This document shows, in pieces, positions 33,877 to 45,948 of a stretch of DNA of 64,000 bases. Within the stretch, counting starts at the first letter, position 1, and each line of letters begins with the position of its first letter. Below the pieces are notes generated by a model. The model searched no databases. It saw only the letters and a list, made by a program, of their open reading frames with translations, and had not been told where the DNA came from. The translations under genes were made by a program, and so were the position numbers. This DNA is from Cichorium intybus (lineage: Eukaryota > Streptophyta > Magnoliopsida > Asterales > Asteraceae), in NCBI GenBank assembly GCA_023525715.1, contig CM042012.1, positions 117,913,798-117,977,797 on the forward strand, in the 5' to 3' direction.

Positions 33877-34436
33877 TTGTATATAATACATAGGGTCTTT
33901 ATATACTAATTGTCATACTTGATTTACTTATGCATATGTATTCTAATGTTATACACAACAACCTGAAAAAGATTTTCCATCATTTGTATCTGATCAACAA
34001 ATATATAATAAATATATGTTTGTTCATCATAACTTGTTCTAAATTCAATCAAATTTAGCTAAGTTATACGTAAATTAACATTTTTAAACCCCTAACCACA
34101 TGAAAAACACTAAAATCTAAAAAAAAATAAAACAAAAACGTGCCAAGATTCTCAAAATAGGGTAGTTTTACAATGATCTGTAAACCAATCAACAATGCAA
34201 ACAAAGATTCATGCAACGATTTGCGTTTGATCTTTACATGATCGATATAACTTACAGACAGGATATGCCTCTCAAAAATCATCATGTGCTTGCTAATCTG
34301 GTCCTATATATAAATACACACCCAGATGCACTTAACAACATCGCAATCCCACATCTATAAAAACATACCCAAATCTTTTATATTTGTTTCCATTTTTCAC
34401 TTTTTTTCACATAATAATTTATTCTTTTTTTCAAGT
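33877..34436. other. Intergenic, downstream of the bZIP gene
   Basis: AT-rich. The part next to 34437 should hold the bZIP 3'UTR and polyadenylation signals (minus strand); AATAAA-like strings are frequent here and none stands out. Confidence 0.4.
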
Positions 34437-36120
34437 CTACCAAGGTCCTGTCAATGTTCTTCGTAAGCATAGTCTTTTACTCCCCCATGGCAACCTCATC
34501 TTCTCCACTACCTGTAAAAGAGGATGAAATAATCAGCTTTGACTTTGACTTTTGAGTTTTCAGAGTCAAAGAATCAAGTATTAAAATCGAAATATTTGAA
34601 AATTGTTTTGGTGAAAAGTAATTAACTCATGGTTACAGTAAATTATATGAATTTTAGGTGGGAAAAAGTTTTGGGTGAAAATTATGCGTTCATGTATCTG
34701 GAATTTGAATATGAAAATCAGTATGTTTGACTTTAAAAGTCAACTGAAGGGAAATAATCTAAATCCCTGCAGAGACACCATTAATTACGTACCTGATTCT
34801 TCTGCATTTCCGTGATCTCTTCCTGCGGTAAAAACCGGTCAACAAGAAACGCAATTTATAAAAGCAATTTAAGGAGTTTTCGAACATGAAAACGATGATT
34901 AAATTTTGAGTTTCATACCTGTTTTTTCAGTAATTCGTGGTTTAATTCTTTAAGTTTCGCAACTTCCGCTTCTAATTCCAAAGTGTACGCCTGTAGAGTG
35001 TGAAAGATTGTTAATTTTGTTCGTTAATCATCGTATGAACAGTAGGATAACGGATTATGAATATCGATTGGTTTATGGAATTCACCTGCTTTCGAGCCCT
35101 AGATCTTGCAGCAGATTCTCGGTTCTTGATCATTCTCCTCCGCCGCCTCTCCACCACTTTCTCTAAAGTCCCGCTGCTTCTCCGCCCACGAAAACCGCCT
35201 TCATCGAACGCATAAAACGGAGGTGACGGAGTTGAATCGACATTAGTTTTTGGGATCAAATTCCGTGGAGATCCGGTACCCAGACCCCCAAGTTTCTTCA
35301 TGTTCATCACGCCATTCTCAACACTGTTAGCTTGAACCACATTAATCTTCATCGGGTGTTCAGATTTACCGTTCAATGGCGCCGTGAAATCCAACGCCGC
35401 TTGCTTCGGGAAAAGAGGCTGAGGTTGTGGTTGTGGCTGTGGTTTTGGTTTCGGTTGCAGGTTGACTCCATTTTTACTCTCTGTGATTTGCGGTTGAAAC
35501 CCGTGATTTTGATTAGGGTTTTGAAACCCGAAAATGAAACTATTGTTTTCAACGTTCTGTGAAACATCGCCAAAATACGATCCGTTTTGAGCGTTTTGAG
35601 GGTTCTGAGGTCTAATAGATCTTTCATTGGTCTGAATTTGGTTATTTTCAGTTACGACGCCTGCTTTCAGTAAGAAATCCTCTAAAGTCATCTCCCCCAA
35701 AGTTGGTTCCCGTTGCTCCGCCTGTAAATTTATTTCTCCGATCAAATCGCCACCCTTTCCTCCGCCGTTACTCTTCAGCAATTCTCGCCAGACTTCATCG
35801 ACTGTTTTCTGGCTTAATGTTCTCGGTAACGTCAAAGATCCCTGTCGCTGTATACTTCCGTTATTCGGGATTCCGAAATTAGACGTTGATGCAGTTGCTT
35901 GAGTCTCTTCGGCAGTCCAAATGTTCTTCAGTAGTTCATCCATGTTCATTGATCCAAAATCCTTCCCACCGCCACCCAATGTGTTCTGTAATTCATCGAA
36001 CGTCAACGAGTAGATAGAAGATTGTCGCGTCAATGGCGAATTTGGTACCATTTGTCTGATTCCATTGATCTCCGGTTGTGATGTGTCACCGAAGTTTCTG
36101 AAGTTGATAAATGAACTCAT
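34437..36120 (-). CDS. ABF/AREB group A bZIP transcription factor, four exons
   Basis: Complete gene: exons 36120-35086, 34990-34919, 34822-34793 and 34511-34437, all phase 0 with GT-AG introns of 95, 96 and 281 bp; 345+24+10+24 = 403 residues. Members bind ABRE (ACGTG) promoter elements in the nucleus and drive abscisic acid, drought and salt responses after SnRK2 phosphorylation. Visible motifs: C1 at about 29-48 (LTRQSSIYSLTFDELQ, RQSS being a kinase site), C2 at 57-72 (NMDELLKNIWTAEE), C3 at 92-114 (RQGSLTLPRTLSQKTVDEVW), a Pro-Gln repeat in the middle, the basic region RRMIKNRESAARSRARKQ at about 327-345, a leucine zipper over exons 2 and 3, and the C4 end LRRTLTGPW. Length is usual (Arabidopsis ABFs about 390 to 455). 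The first ATG before C1 is the start. Which ABF paralogue it is cannot be told by eye. Confidence 0.93.
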
Positions 36121-37140
36121 GTTCTTGAATCTTGAAACCCCAATTGAAATGCAAATGAATCGCTATGGCTTTGATTTCTTCATACCCAGATGCAAATTCA
36201 TCCAAAAAGAAAAGAAAGTGAGTCAATAATCAAAAGGGATGAATCTTTCTTAACAAAGTAACAACAAGAATCTAAATTTTAAAACAAGATTTTTCACTTC
36301 TATATTCATAAGCAAAACAAAACGATAATAAATTATTAATTCATAAGAAAAGGAAGAATAAAGGATAATGATGAACATCTTAAAGAAGTCCAAGTTTGAC
36401 TTTGAAGTGAAGATTAAGTTATCATATAATCATTTTCATTCACAAAATTGGATACGACATAATATTAAAAAAAATTAAAGAAAGTTCTGGTTAAAACTAA
36501 CAAAATCGAAGTCAATTAAGCTGAAATCTATGAATCTAATCGAAAATTCAAGATACGAGATGAACTAATCCGTATGCTGCTTCAATAGTAAAAATCCCCA
36601 AAATACCCACAAGCAATAACTACGAATTTATGCATCGAATTAGTAAGAAAGATTAGTATAAGAACATATATAATCAAAATCACAATCTTTATACATAAAT
36701 TTTGACTTTTTTTGTTGTTCTTTGAGTTCACAGAAGACGAGTAAAGCTAGAACAGAGTTCATGAATATGATTAGAACAATACTTAACGACAAATCAACAA
36801 TTTCATCGTCAAATCAATATAAAAAAACAAGAAACTAAAGATCTGGATCTAAAAGTTTGGACCAATCACATCAAATAGCAAGTGAAATTAGTTTTAAAGC
36901 ATTCAAAATATCAAATCTTTAATCACAGATAACATCGAAAAGAAATAAAAAAGACGAGAAAACTGGAGATAAATATCTTCAGGTGAGTGTGAAATTTGAA
37001 GAGGGTTTTACCCTTTTAGAGTGAGAGAGATGAGAGGGAGAGGGTGAAGGAGAAGAGCAGCGTGTCGTTTTGGTGTCTTGTTTGCTCGGAAGAGATGACA
37101 AGTGTCTTATGCTCCTTTTAAATGGTAAAAACCTCCGTGC
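36121..37140 (-). promoter_or_regulatory. Probable 5'UTR intron and core promoter of the bZIP gene
   Basis: A splice donor-like AAAGG|GTAAAACC lies at 37012/37011 (minus strand) after a CT-rich leader-like stretch of about 100 bases. A pyrimidine tract (TTTCTTTTCTTTTTGG) near 36200-36215 is followed by AG at 36179-36178, giving a possible 834-bp intron. ATTTAAAAGG at 37123-37114 could be the TATA box. A 5'UTR intron is common in this gene family. Exact ends are inferred. Confidence 0.45.
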
Positions 37141-37910
37141 TCATTCATTCATTTTTGTCTTCACAAAGTATAAGTTGTTGGGATTTATGCAAGCTTTTTT
37201 GTAAAATACATTTACAGCCCTTTGGTTTTGGAAATTTTCATAAATGCCGCCTCTAATTTTTCAAAGTTATTATAGACGGTATATGGTTTTATTGGTTTAT
37301 GTTACAAACTTCGTTTGGTGGGGATACAATGTCTTGATGTTAAGGCAAATCGTGTTATATAAAATGCGACAAATTATGCCGATAAACTTAGTAATATCAT
37401 TTAAATAGTAAAAACGTACATGTTTAGGTTCAGCTCTAGAACACCCCCCCCCCCCCAATCCCCCTAACGTGCAGCTAGTTATATTTTCACTTTGTTGGGG
37501 TGAGCTCATTGTTAAGGGTCGAGTTTCCTAATTCCAACAAGCCCGTATGTACCTAGATTATTTATCATGTAAAACAAGTTAGGCTGGACAGTTTGGTTGG
37601 ACATGGTTAGCGATATTCAACCTTTGGGGCTTACATAAGCAAAATATAACACACATGATCTCATATTTACAAAAATAAAAATCAATAAAATAAATGTTTT
37701 TTTATCCAAAACCTCACTTCACATCATACTTGTGAATATAACTAACTTTATGGTAAGTTGAGTTTATCACGTGCATGTGTTTTATGGAAAAACAACTTAA
37801 AAACTAAAACCCTACAATATAAAATATAAAAAGAACTTCTAAAATAAATATTGAAGAGGTAGTTATTTAGACAATTTGGATCGAAAGATGGCAATCATAT
37901 GCTATTGAAG
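37141..37910. other. Intergenic, with a C13 tract
   Basis: Upstream flank of the bZIP gene. A run of C at 37444-37456 in AT-rich DNA is the only notable feature; the right half is AT-rich. Confidence 0.5.
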
Positions 37911-39324
37911 TTTAGGGTTCTAGATAGATTATTGACACGACCTGAAACATGATACAAATACGAAACAAAAAAATAAACAGATTTGAATTGACATTAACAG
38001 GTTTATGTTGTAAACAAGTTGACCTGCATAACCCGCTTATTATATGGGTCATGTCCAGGTTGGGGTCGGGTTCACAGGTTGGCTCGTCAACCCGTTTACT
38101 TATATTACAGTAAAAAAGAATTATTTTTTGAAGGAAAATATGAAAATAAATAAATTTTCAGATCACTAAAGCTAATTGGGAATATTAAACTCGATATTCT
38201 ACATATATGATGCCCTAAGTTAGGCTAACACTCTCTGTCTCTCGTCCTCTCATATATCGACCCTCCAGGCAGAACCAGTACACCTCAAACTCGACCAGTC
38301 TACATTCACTGGCTTCTCGTTCTCGATGGTTCTAGTCTTCTCTCGTCAATAGATCCTAGGCTTCTCGCAAACCCGCCAAGCAACACCAGTACAATCGATA
38401 AATTGAAGGTGCCCAATTTATTTTCCTAACTTGACGGTTCTATTCTTCTACCAATATTGCATCATTGCAACAAGTTTAGACAGTTAATCCCCTCAATATC
38501 ATTGTATCAATGCATCATCAATATTAAATGTCTCATATTTATGTTTAGATGGTCACTGGTGTATTTTCCCTCAATAGCTTACATAGTTAGATGGTTCTTT
38601 GTACAACATAGTACACACATAAATTTTCAATTTTGTGTCGAGTAAGATTTTGCTAATTCTTTTTTGCAGCAAACGATGAGGTATTTGTTTGAATCCAGTT
38701 TCCAATAAGGTTCAAACTAAGTACTTTATTTATGTGATATATGTTTAAATCATTGTATTAGTGTATGAATTCTTTGTTTTATGAAATATTACTAGTAGAT
38801 ACATATATGTTCTTTGTTTTACAGTTACATACATAAATGCATGGTGCTATTGAAGTTCATTGTGTAGATATTTAGTTATTTAATATGTTTCTTTCTTTTT
38901 ATAGTTAAGTTATGAAAGATACTAGTAATACCCATCCTATGGAAGCTGATGACGCAAATGATGCTTTAATCAAAGAAATTGGACTACAAAATGCACCTTG
39001 AAACTCCTTTTATAAAGAAAAGGGAAAAAACTAACTTCAGATGTTTGGAAGACTTTGCTTTTGGAATGTTTTTAAACTTTTTAGATGTTTTTTTTACTTA
39101 TTTTTCTGGAATGACCCACAAACCTGCTTATGACAGGCGAACTGAATTTTGACTCGTGAACCCGTATAATTAAACAACTTAGGCGACTTGTGTCCCGGTT
39201 AAACAGATACAAGTTAGTGTTGAAGAACATGATACAAATATTTATATGAGTTGTGTTCTGATAACTTTTCAGACCCGCCAACCCGCGATCATTCAACCTG
39301 AACACAACAAGATTCCCACCCCTA
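37911..39324. mobile_element. Probable hAT-like element of the TAGGGGTG type, one end certain
   Basis: The right end, read inverted, is TAGGGGTGGGAATCTTGTTG, the TAGGGGTG terminus also seen in the exact MITE at 42136-42559. Subterminal GGGTTGGCGGGTC and, near 38050, GGGTCGGGTTCACAGGTTGG phrases are typical of that group. The left end (TTTAGGGTTCTAG near 37911) is a guess; no matching target duplication was found. Confidence 0.4.
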
Positions 39325-40722
39325 GTCGAGATTTCTCACTTTATAAGTCAATTTGTACAAATTCTCATGTTAAAAAACATTGTGTCTATAATGAGCTAAT
39401 AGACACAAATGAGTCCAATTTTTGAAACAGATGTAAATAATAGGGGCATATTCTGTAAATGTCAACGATAAGTCGATAACAATAAAAAATTGGAATATTT
39501 TAAACGAGGATAGAGAAACGTGGACCAATCGCAGTGATGCTCTGATTGCCCGATGTGAACTATTAACCAATCAGAAACTGCTTTGTGGATGAATCCTAAC
39601 CGCCCAATTTCCCTTTCAAACAAAGAATAATGTAAAATTTAAAGCTTTTTTTAATATTTATGCAGAGAGGAGTTGGTGAGTGGGGAACATGAAGATATGG
39701 GAATCCATTCATCTTTTAATTCTCCCAATTTGATTCGTCACATCTCAACCGTCAATTTAATCCATGTGCGTTCAAGATCATTTGCAGATGTAATATTGTA
39801 CTGTCACACTATAATTTTGATCATCGTGAAAACAAGTATATAATATTACATATTATATTACTTTAACTAAGCCAAGAGTTCATTTTTGTGATATATTTTA
39901 ATAAGTTTTTAGTATAACATCATAAGTTATATGATAAAATACATAGATTTCACAACTTTATATAGAGTTTCAAATAGTTAAGGTCAAACAAAATCAAAAA
40001 GGTTAAAAGATGCTAGCCAACGTCATGTAAATAAAATCTGACAAAAGAATGTTTATATAAAATAAAATTATTATGTAAATGAAGTGGAATTCAAAGTTGA
40101 GTGATGCTTTATACATTTTAAAGTTCTAATTAGTTTACTTGAATTTTTACGCAAATTTCTGTAGCATCGTATACATTATTTGTAAATAAAATAATGCTGT
40201 TCCATTCAAAAGTATTTTGCAAACTACGATTATCTTTTAGTAGCATTATCTTATACTTATTATAACATATTATTATTTTATTAAGCTAAAAATATACAAA
40301 ATGAAAATTGACATATCAACTAACATATATTTTGCTACTAATAAACTACTTTATACTTGTAACAATACAACCAATTCTCAATTAGGTTTTCTAGATTTTA
40401 ATAAATAATAAAAAAGATTTTAAAAAAATGAATACATTGTTCAGGTTATTGATGTTGGCGTAGACACTAAGACACTGGTCTGAGGATGATCATTTCATGT
40501 GCTACCGTATCTTAATATCTATACAGGTGTTGCACTGTTCCATGTGACGCCAATATTACTTCTCTTTTTTCTCTTTATTTAATGGATCTCATGTCTCGAA
40601 TTATCACATTCACAGAAACCACACATGCTTTTGTTTCTTTAGTGTTTTATTAAAAAAACATATACCGAATATAAACATAATTATATTTACAACCGGCAAA
40701 ATAGACTATCAAACGGCTTGAA
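39325..40722. other. Intergenic
   Basis: AT-rich, no gene or element boundary recognised up to the Copia-C duplication. Confidence 0.5.
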
Positions 40723-40727
40723 TCGAG

Positions 40728-40994
40728 TGTGGGTAAATTGTAATTTATCTACAAATTAGAGGGACCGTTTGTGAAACTATTAAAAAGATGTTAGATAAGT
40801 CAATTTCCATTTTGTCACTTTTTTTCACTTTTGAAACTCATTCTTTTTTTCCCTTTGTAGTCAAGAACATACAAAGTAATAAAGGAGATTAAAAAAGTAA
40901 TAAAGGAGATTAAAAATCTTTAGACAGATTCTTGTTGATTTCTTATTGTTAGTATCGTTGGTATCATAGTTCTTATTTTTTGATCTGCATAACA
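40728..40994 (+). repeat. Copia-C 5' LTR
   Basis: 267 bp; includes a local tandem duplication (AAGTAATAAAGGAGATTAAA twice, 40872-40915) that is absent from the 3' LTR. Confidence 0.9.
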
Positions 40995-41437
40995 AGTGGT
41001 ATCAGAGCAAGGGAGGGAAAATTGATTGAACAAGTGGGGTTTGCTTTTTTCTCTAAGAGATCATCAATTTCATGGTTGATTGGTTTTCTTGTTTTGATAA
41101 AGAGGTTGAATCAAGTGTGGGTGAAGAATTCAAGTTTGATTTCAGTGATTCTCTTTGATCAAGAACAATGGCAAAAATCAAGTTACAAAGTTTACATGAA
41201 ATTTCCTAAGTCATCAAATTCTTCAAGGCAAGTTCAATTTCTGTGAAGATTATTGTTGAATTGCTCTTAGTTTTTGGTTTTGGAAGATTATTGGAAGATT
41301 ATTGGATCCCTCCATTGTTTGGATTATTGTTTTGAGGTGGAGGTTCTAGCAAGCACACAAGGTGTTCGATAAAAGTCCTCTAAGAAATTGTTCTTCAAAA
41401 TAGACGGTTTTTAGGTGTAAAAACGCTTCTAGATGTC

Positions 41438-42127
41438 ATGGCTCCCCAAATGGTGATTGAAAAGTTCACGGGAAAGAACAATTTTAGTTTGTGGCGGATC
41501 AAAATGCGAGCGTTATTGAAACAACAAGGAATTTGGACTCCTCTTGCCGGTGCCAAACCTACATCGATGGATGATACGGAGTATATGCAACAAGAAGAAA
41601 AGGCGCATTCGACGATTTTGCTATCCCTTTCGGATGAGGTTCTATATGAAGTTGCCGATGAAGAGAAGGCGGTGGGTTTGTGGTTAAAGCTTGAATCATT
41701 GTACATGACAAAGTCTCTCACAAACAAGTTGTTGCTCAAACAACGTTTGTTTTCATTACGAATGAGGGAATGATCCATTCTTAAAGATTATTTGGATGAA
41801 CTCAATTCCATCCTTATGGATCTTAAGAATGTCGAGGTAAAGATAGAAGACGAGGACGCGACTCTCATCTTATTAGTCTCCTTGCCACCATCGTACGAAA
41901 ATTTTGTGAATTCCTTTGTGGTTGGACGTGACACCGTCACATTGGAAGAGGTGAGGTCAAGCTTGCATTCCCGAGAGTTAAGGCATAAAGCTTCGGGAAG
42001 TGTTTCGGAAAGTCAACTGGTTGCGTTGAATGTGTCGAATCAAAGTAGAGGACGGTCCGGAAAAGGAAAAAGCAAAGGGCGTAGAGATCGGTCAAAGTCA
42101 CGAAATAGAGGGCCAAATCCAAATGAC
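41438..42127 (+). pseudogene. Copia-C Gag
   Basis: Starts at MAPQMVIEKFTGKNNFSLWR, a standard Tork gag opening, and continues through the UBN2-type domain. TGA at 41771-41773 interrupts it at residue 112; the same frame resumes with SILKDYLDELNSILMDLKNV and runs to an Arg/Ser/Lys-rich basic stretch, where the MITE cuts it just before the zinc knuckle. Confidence 0.88.
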
Positions 42128-42135
42128 ACTTGCCA

Positions 42136-42559
42136 CTAGGGGTGAGCGTGGTCCTGGAACCGACCCGACCAGGACCGAACCCGAGCCGGACCGAGACCGA
42201 GGGAAGACATTCAATGGAACTGAGGACCGACCAAACTATGATACTAGGTCTTGGGTTCGGGTACGAGTTTCCTCGGGTTTGGTCGGGTTTTACCCGAGCA
42301 GGACCAAGCATAAAAATTTCAAAGGCCTACATTATAATCTTAATGTCTTTTAAACTTTTGGTCGGTTCCATACCCGAGAACCCGACAATACCAAAGGACC
42401 AAGACCAAGAAGGACCAAGACCGAGAAGGACCAAGACCGAATTAAGACACATATACGAACCAAGTACCGACCAAGTAACATGGTCGGTTCCTTATCTCGG
42501 GTCCGGTTCCTCGGTTCTTGGGCTTGGGCTCGGTTCTGAGGACCATTTGCTCATCCCTA
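42136..42559. mobile_element. hAT MITE in Copia-C gag
   Basis: 424 bp, ends TAGGGGTGAGCGTGGTCC and, inverted, TAGGGATGAGCAAATGGTCC. Exact 8-bp duplication CTTGCCAC at 42128-42135 and 42560-42567. Interior rich in GGACCGA/TCGGGT repeats and able to fold back. It splits the first Cys codon region of the gag zinc knuckle. The frames reading through it are not proteins. Confidence 0.92.
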
Positions 42560-43170
42560 CTTGCCACACTTGTAAAGAAGTGGGTCATTGGAAGAAAGAT
42601 TGTTCAAAATTAAAAGGAAAACGGTCGAATGTTAATCTTGTTAAAGATGACTCGGGCTCGGAAAAAGACTTGGTTTTAGTCACCGCCGATTGTAGTTGGG
42701 TAAGGTACAATGAGATATGGATGTTAGATTCCGCATGTTCTTACCACATGTGTCATAACCGAGAGTGGTTTGTTACCTATGAAGAAGTTAATGCCGGGAG
42801 CGTTTCGATGGCTAACGATACTATAAGTAAGGTGGTCGGTATTGGGTCGGTTCAAATTCGCATGCATGATGGAGTTGTAAGAACTTTAACGGGTGTACGA
42901 CATATTCCACATTTGAAAAAGAATTTGATTTCATTGGGAACTTTGGAGTCAAATGGGTTTAACTACTCCGGTTCGAATGGTGTGCTTAAAGTAACGAAAG
43001 GAGCATTGGTGGTAATGAAGGCATTGCGAGAGTCGATGATGTATGTTCTCCAAGGAGAGACGGTTACCGGTTCGGTTGCGGTTTCTCAATCCGAAAAAGA
43101 AAATTCAAAGTTGACCCGATTATGGCATATGCGGCTCGGTCACGTTGGTGAAAAAGGTATGGTTCTTTAA
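42560..43170 (+). pseudogene. Copia-C zinc knuckle, protease and pre-integrase
   Basis: CHTCKEVGHWKKDC completes the CCHC knuckle across the MITE duplication. Then IWMLDSACSYHMCHNREW carries the protease motif as DSAC, with Ala where Gly or Ser-Gly usually stands. VRHIPHLKKNLISLGTLESN and LWHMRLGHVGEKGM follow (start of the integrase zinc domain). A frameshift occurs at about 43160. Confidence 0.87.
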
Positions 43171-43999
43171 AGCAATCGGGGTTTACTTGGGAGTCACAAG
43201 GTGGCGAATTTGGAGTTTTGTGAACATTGTGTTTTTTGGAAAAAAACATCGTATTAGTTTTTTAAAAGTAATTCACCAAACTAAAGCGATGTTAGATTAC
43301 CTTCATTCGGATTGTTGGGGTCCGTCTCGAGTCCCGTCACTTGGTGGTGCTCGGTATTTTCTTTCTATTATCGATGACTATTCAAGAATGTCATGGGTTT
43401 TTATTATGAAGCACAAAAGTGAGGCGTTTGAAAAGTTCAAGCATTGGAAGATTTTTGTAGAAAATCAAACGGGTCGGAAGATTAAAAAGCTTCGTACGGA
43501 TAATGACTTGGAATTTTGCTCGAAGGAATTTGATGATTTTTGTAGAAATGAAGGTATTGCTAGATACCGCACGGTTCGAAATACGCCACAACAAAATGGG
43601 GTAGCAGAAAGGATGAATAGAACTTTGTTGGAACGGGCTCGGTGTTTGTTATCGAATTCCGGGTTAGATCGAAGTTTTTGAGCCGAAGCGGTCAATACGG
43701 TTTGCTACTTGGTGAATCGATCTCCGGCTACCGCCATTGAGTGCAAGACCCCGATAGAAGTATGGTCCGGAAAACCGACGGATTATTCGAATTTGCGGGT
43801 TTTTGGGTGTCCGGCTTATTATCACGTTAATGACGAGAAGCTAGAACCGAGGGCAAAGAAAGGAATGTTTATGGGATATGGTGACGGGGTAAAAGGTTAC
43901 CGTATTTGGTCGCCATCCGAAAAGCGGGTGATTTTGAGTCGTGATGTAAGTTTGATGAAAATTTTATGCTTCGTGCAAGCGTGGAGAATGTTTCGGTAA
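43171..43999 (+). pseudogene. Copia-C integrase
   Basis: Contains the CEHCVFWKKH half of the zinc domain, HSDCWGPSRVPSLGGARYF, IDDYSRMSWVF, and RTDNDLEFCSKEF, where the normally invariant Gly after DN is Asp. NGVAERMNRTLLERARC holds the Glu. TGA at 43679-43681 replaces a Trp codon; a frame change near 43960 ends the segment. Confidence 0.87.
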
Positions 44000-45167
44000 A
44001 GGTGGAGGACAATGATTTAGATGGGTTTTTTGAAGACGATGGTTTTCACGACAATCCTAACGATGTTGACCACCAAAACAACCGCGAAACTGGTGACCGA
44101 AACAACCAAAAAGATGTTGAAAATGATGTTCGGGGCTGCCTAAACGGTGCAGCCGAAACAGCCCCGTACGGTAGCCCGCTTGTGGTCCGAAACAGTCCAA
44201 ATAGTGCCCAAAATTTGTCACGTAATAGCCCAAACAGCCATGATTTTGTGGTGCAAAATAGTGGGGTCGAGACACTTGTGCAAGGTGGTTCAAGTTCTCA
44301 AGGTGGAGGCGAGACCCAATTTCATTCTATAGCTCAGGATAGGCCACGAAGGCAAATCAATCTACCTATTCAGTATGGTTTTGAGGACATGGTGGCTTAC
44401 GCGTTACAAGTAGCGGATGAGATGGAATCTTGTGAACCGGCTACTTATCGGGAAACAATTGTCTCAAAAGAAGCGGGTTTATGGATTGGAGCTATGAGTG
44501 AAGAAATCGAGTAGCTTCATAAAAATGAGACGTGTGATCTTGTAAAATTACTAAACGGTAGACGGGTCGTGGGGTGTAAGTGGGTTTTCAAAAAGAAAAT
44601 CGGGTTACCGGGTGCCGAATCAACGCGGTACAAGGCCCGGCTCGTGGCTAAAGGTTATAGCCAAAAGGAAGGGGTCGATTACAATGAAATTTTCTCACCG
44701 GTAGTTCGACACACGTCTATTCGGGTGTTACTTTCTTTAGTAGCACATCACAATTTAGAGTTGGAACAACTTGATGTAAAGACGGCTTTTCTCCATGGGA
44801 GTCTCGATGAATAAATCTATATGAGTCAACCGGAAGGATTTTTTGTGCAAGGCAAAGAAGATTGCGTTTGTCGATTACGCAAATCGCTTTATGGGTTGAA
44901 ACAATCGCCGAGGCAATGGTACAAAAGGTTTGACGAGTTTATGGTAAAACATGGGTTTTTGAGAAGCTTGTACGATTGTTGCATTTATCACCGGAAAGTG
45001 AGTGATGGGTCGCAAATTTACTTACTTTTGTATGTTGACGATATGTTGGTGGTGGCAAAAAGTGTTGAAGAGGTTAAGAAGTTGAAATTACTTCTTAATT
45101 CCGAGTTCGATATGAAGGATTTGGGCCCGGCTCGGAAAATCTTGGGAATGGAAATTGTTCGAGATCG
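44000..45167 (+). pseudogene. Copia-C integrase tail and reverse transcriptase
   Basis: A Gln/Asn/Asp-rich linker, then VVGCKWVFKKKIGLPGAEST, KARLVAKGYSQKEGVDYNEI, LDVKTAFLHGSLDE, SLYGLKQSPRQWYKRFDEFM and LLLYVDDMLVVAKSVEEVKK. In-frame stops at 44512-44514 (TAG) and 44812-44814 (TAA). Cut at 45172 by the solo LTR directly after GMEIVRDRK. Confidence 0.88.
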
Positions 45168-45172
45168 AAAGC

Positions 45173-45948
45173 TGTTGGGTTTTCTGCAACTATGAACTAA
45201 AAATCCTAAGTTCACATGCAACCTATATAGATCTAGGTTTTCTTCTAATTAAACATATAACATATCCTAGAAGGCCAGAAGAAATTAACTAAAAGAATAA
45301 AATAAGAAAAACTAACCTTTTAGGATTTCTTGGAAACCAAGCAGCACAAATGTCCTGCCTCAAATGAAGTCACACCCTAGCTTGGAGTTGTTGGCCGAAA
45401 ATACCTTCTTAGAGAGCTTCAAAATCGTGGCTTTAGGGTTAGGGTGAGCCTCCCTATTTATAGGCTCCAAATGGTGATCAGATAAACCTTAAAGATAAAC
45501 CTTTTTGAATTCAAATTAAGATAAGCCTTTATCTTAATAATTCAAACCCTTTTATCCTCATTATCAAAATCGAAAATATATATGTTTCCATATATAATTT
45601 CGTTCACCACTCTCACTCACTAAACTGTCACTTACTCAACTATTGAATAATTACAGTTTTAGTCCCTGCACCTTAATTAATCAATTTAACTGCCAAATTA
45701 ATTCCAATTAATTCCAGAAAAATTTCTAATTAATTATTATAGTTTCTAATTAATATATTATCACTTAAATATATTAATAAACTATTTATTTAATTTCTAT
45801 TGATTTGTTAATCACATAATAAATCAATCTTTCTCTCTACCGGACTTTCTGCCAATCCTCCAACTATGAGAGCAACCCAAATGGACTATGCTACTATTAA
45901 TTAGATAAATACTAATTATTAGTCATGGCTTAGACACCTAATCCAACA
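45173..45948 (-). mobile_element. Solo LTR (family E) in Copia-C
   Basis: 776 bp, plus-strand TGTTGGGTTTTCTGC...CTAATCCAACA, with AAAGC at 45168-45172 and 45949-45953. The same family, in the opposite orientation, is at 63041-63820. Orientation is given by TATAAATAGG on the minus strand near 45462. Confidence 0.9.

Noticed and set aside
41395..42353. Antisense and shifted frames over Copia-C gag and MITE
   Set aside because: Shadows of gag; the frame starting at 42130 reads through the MITE before entering true gag-pol sequence.
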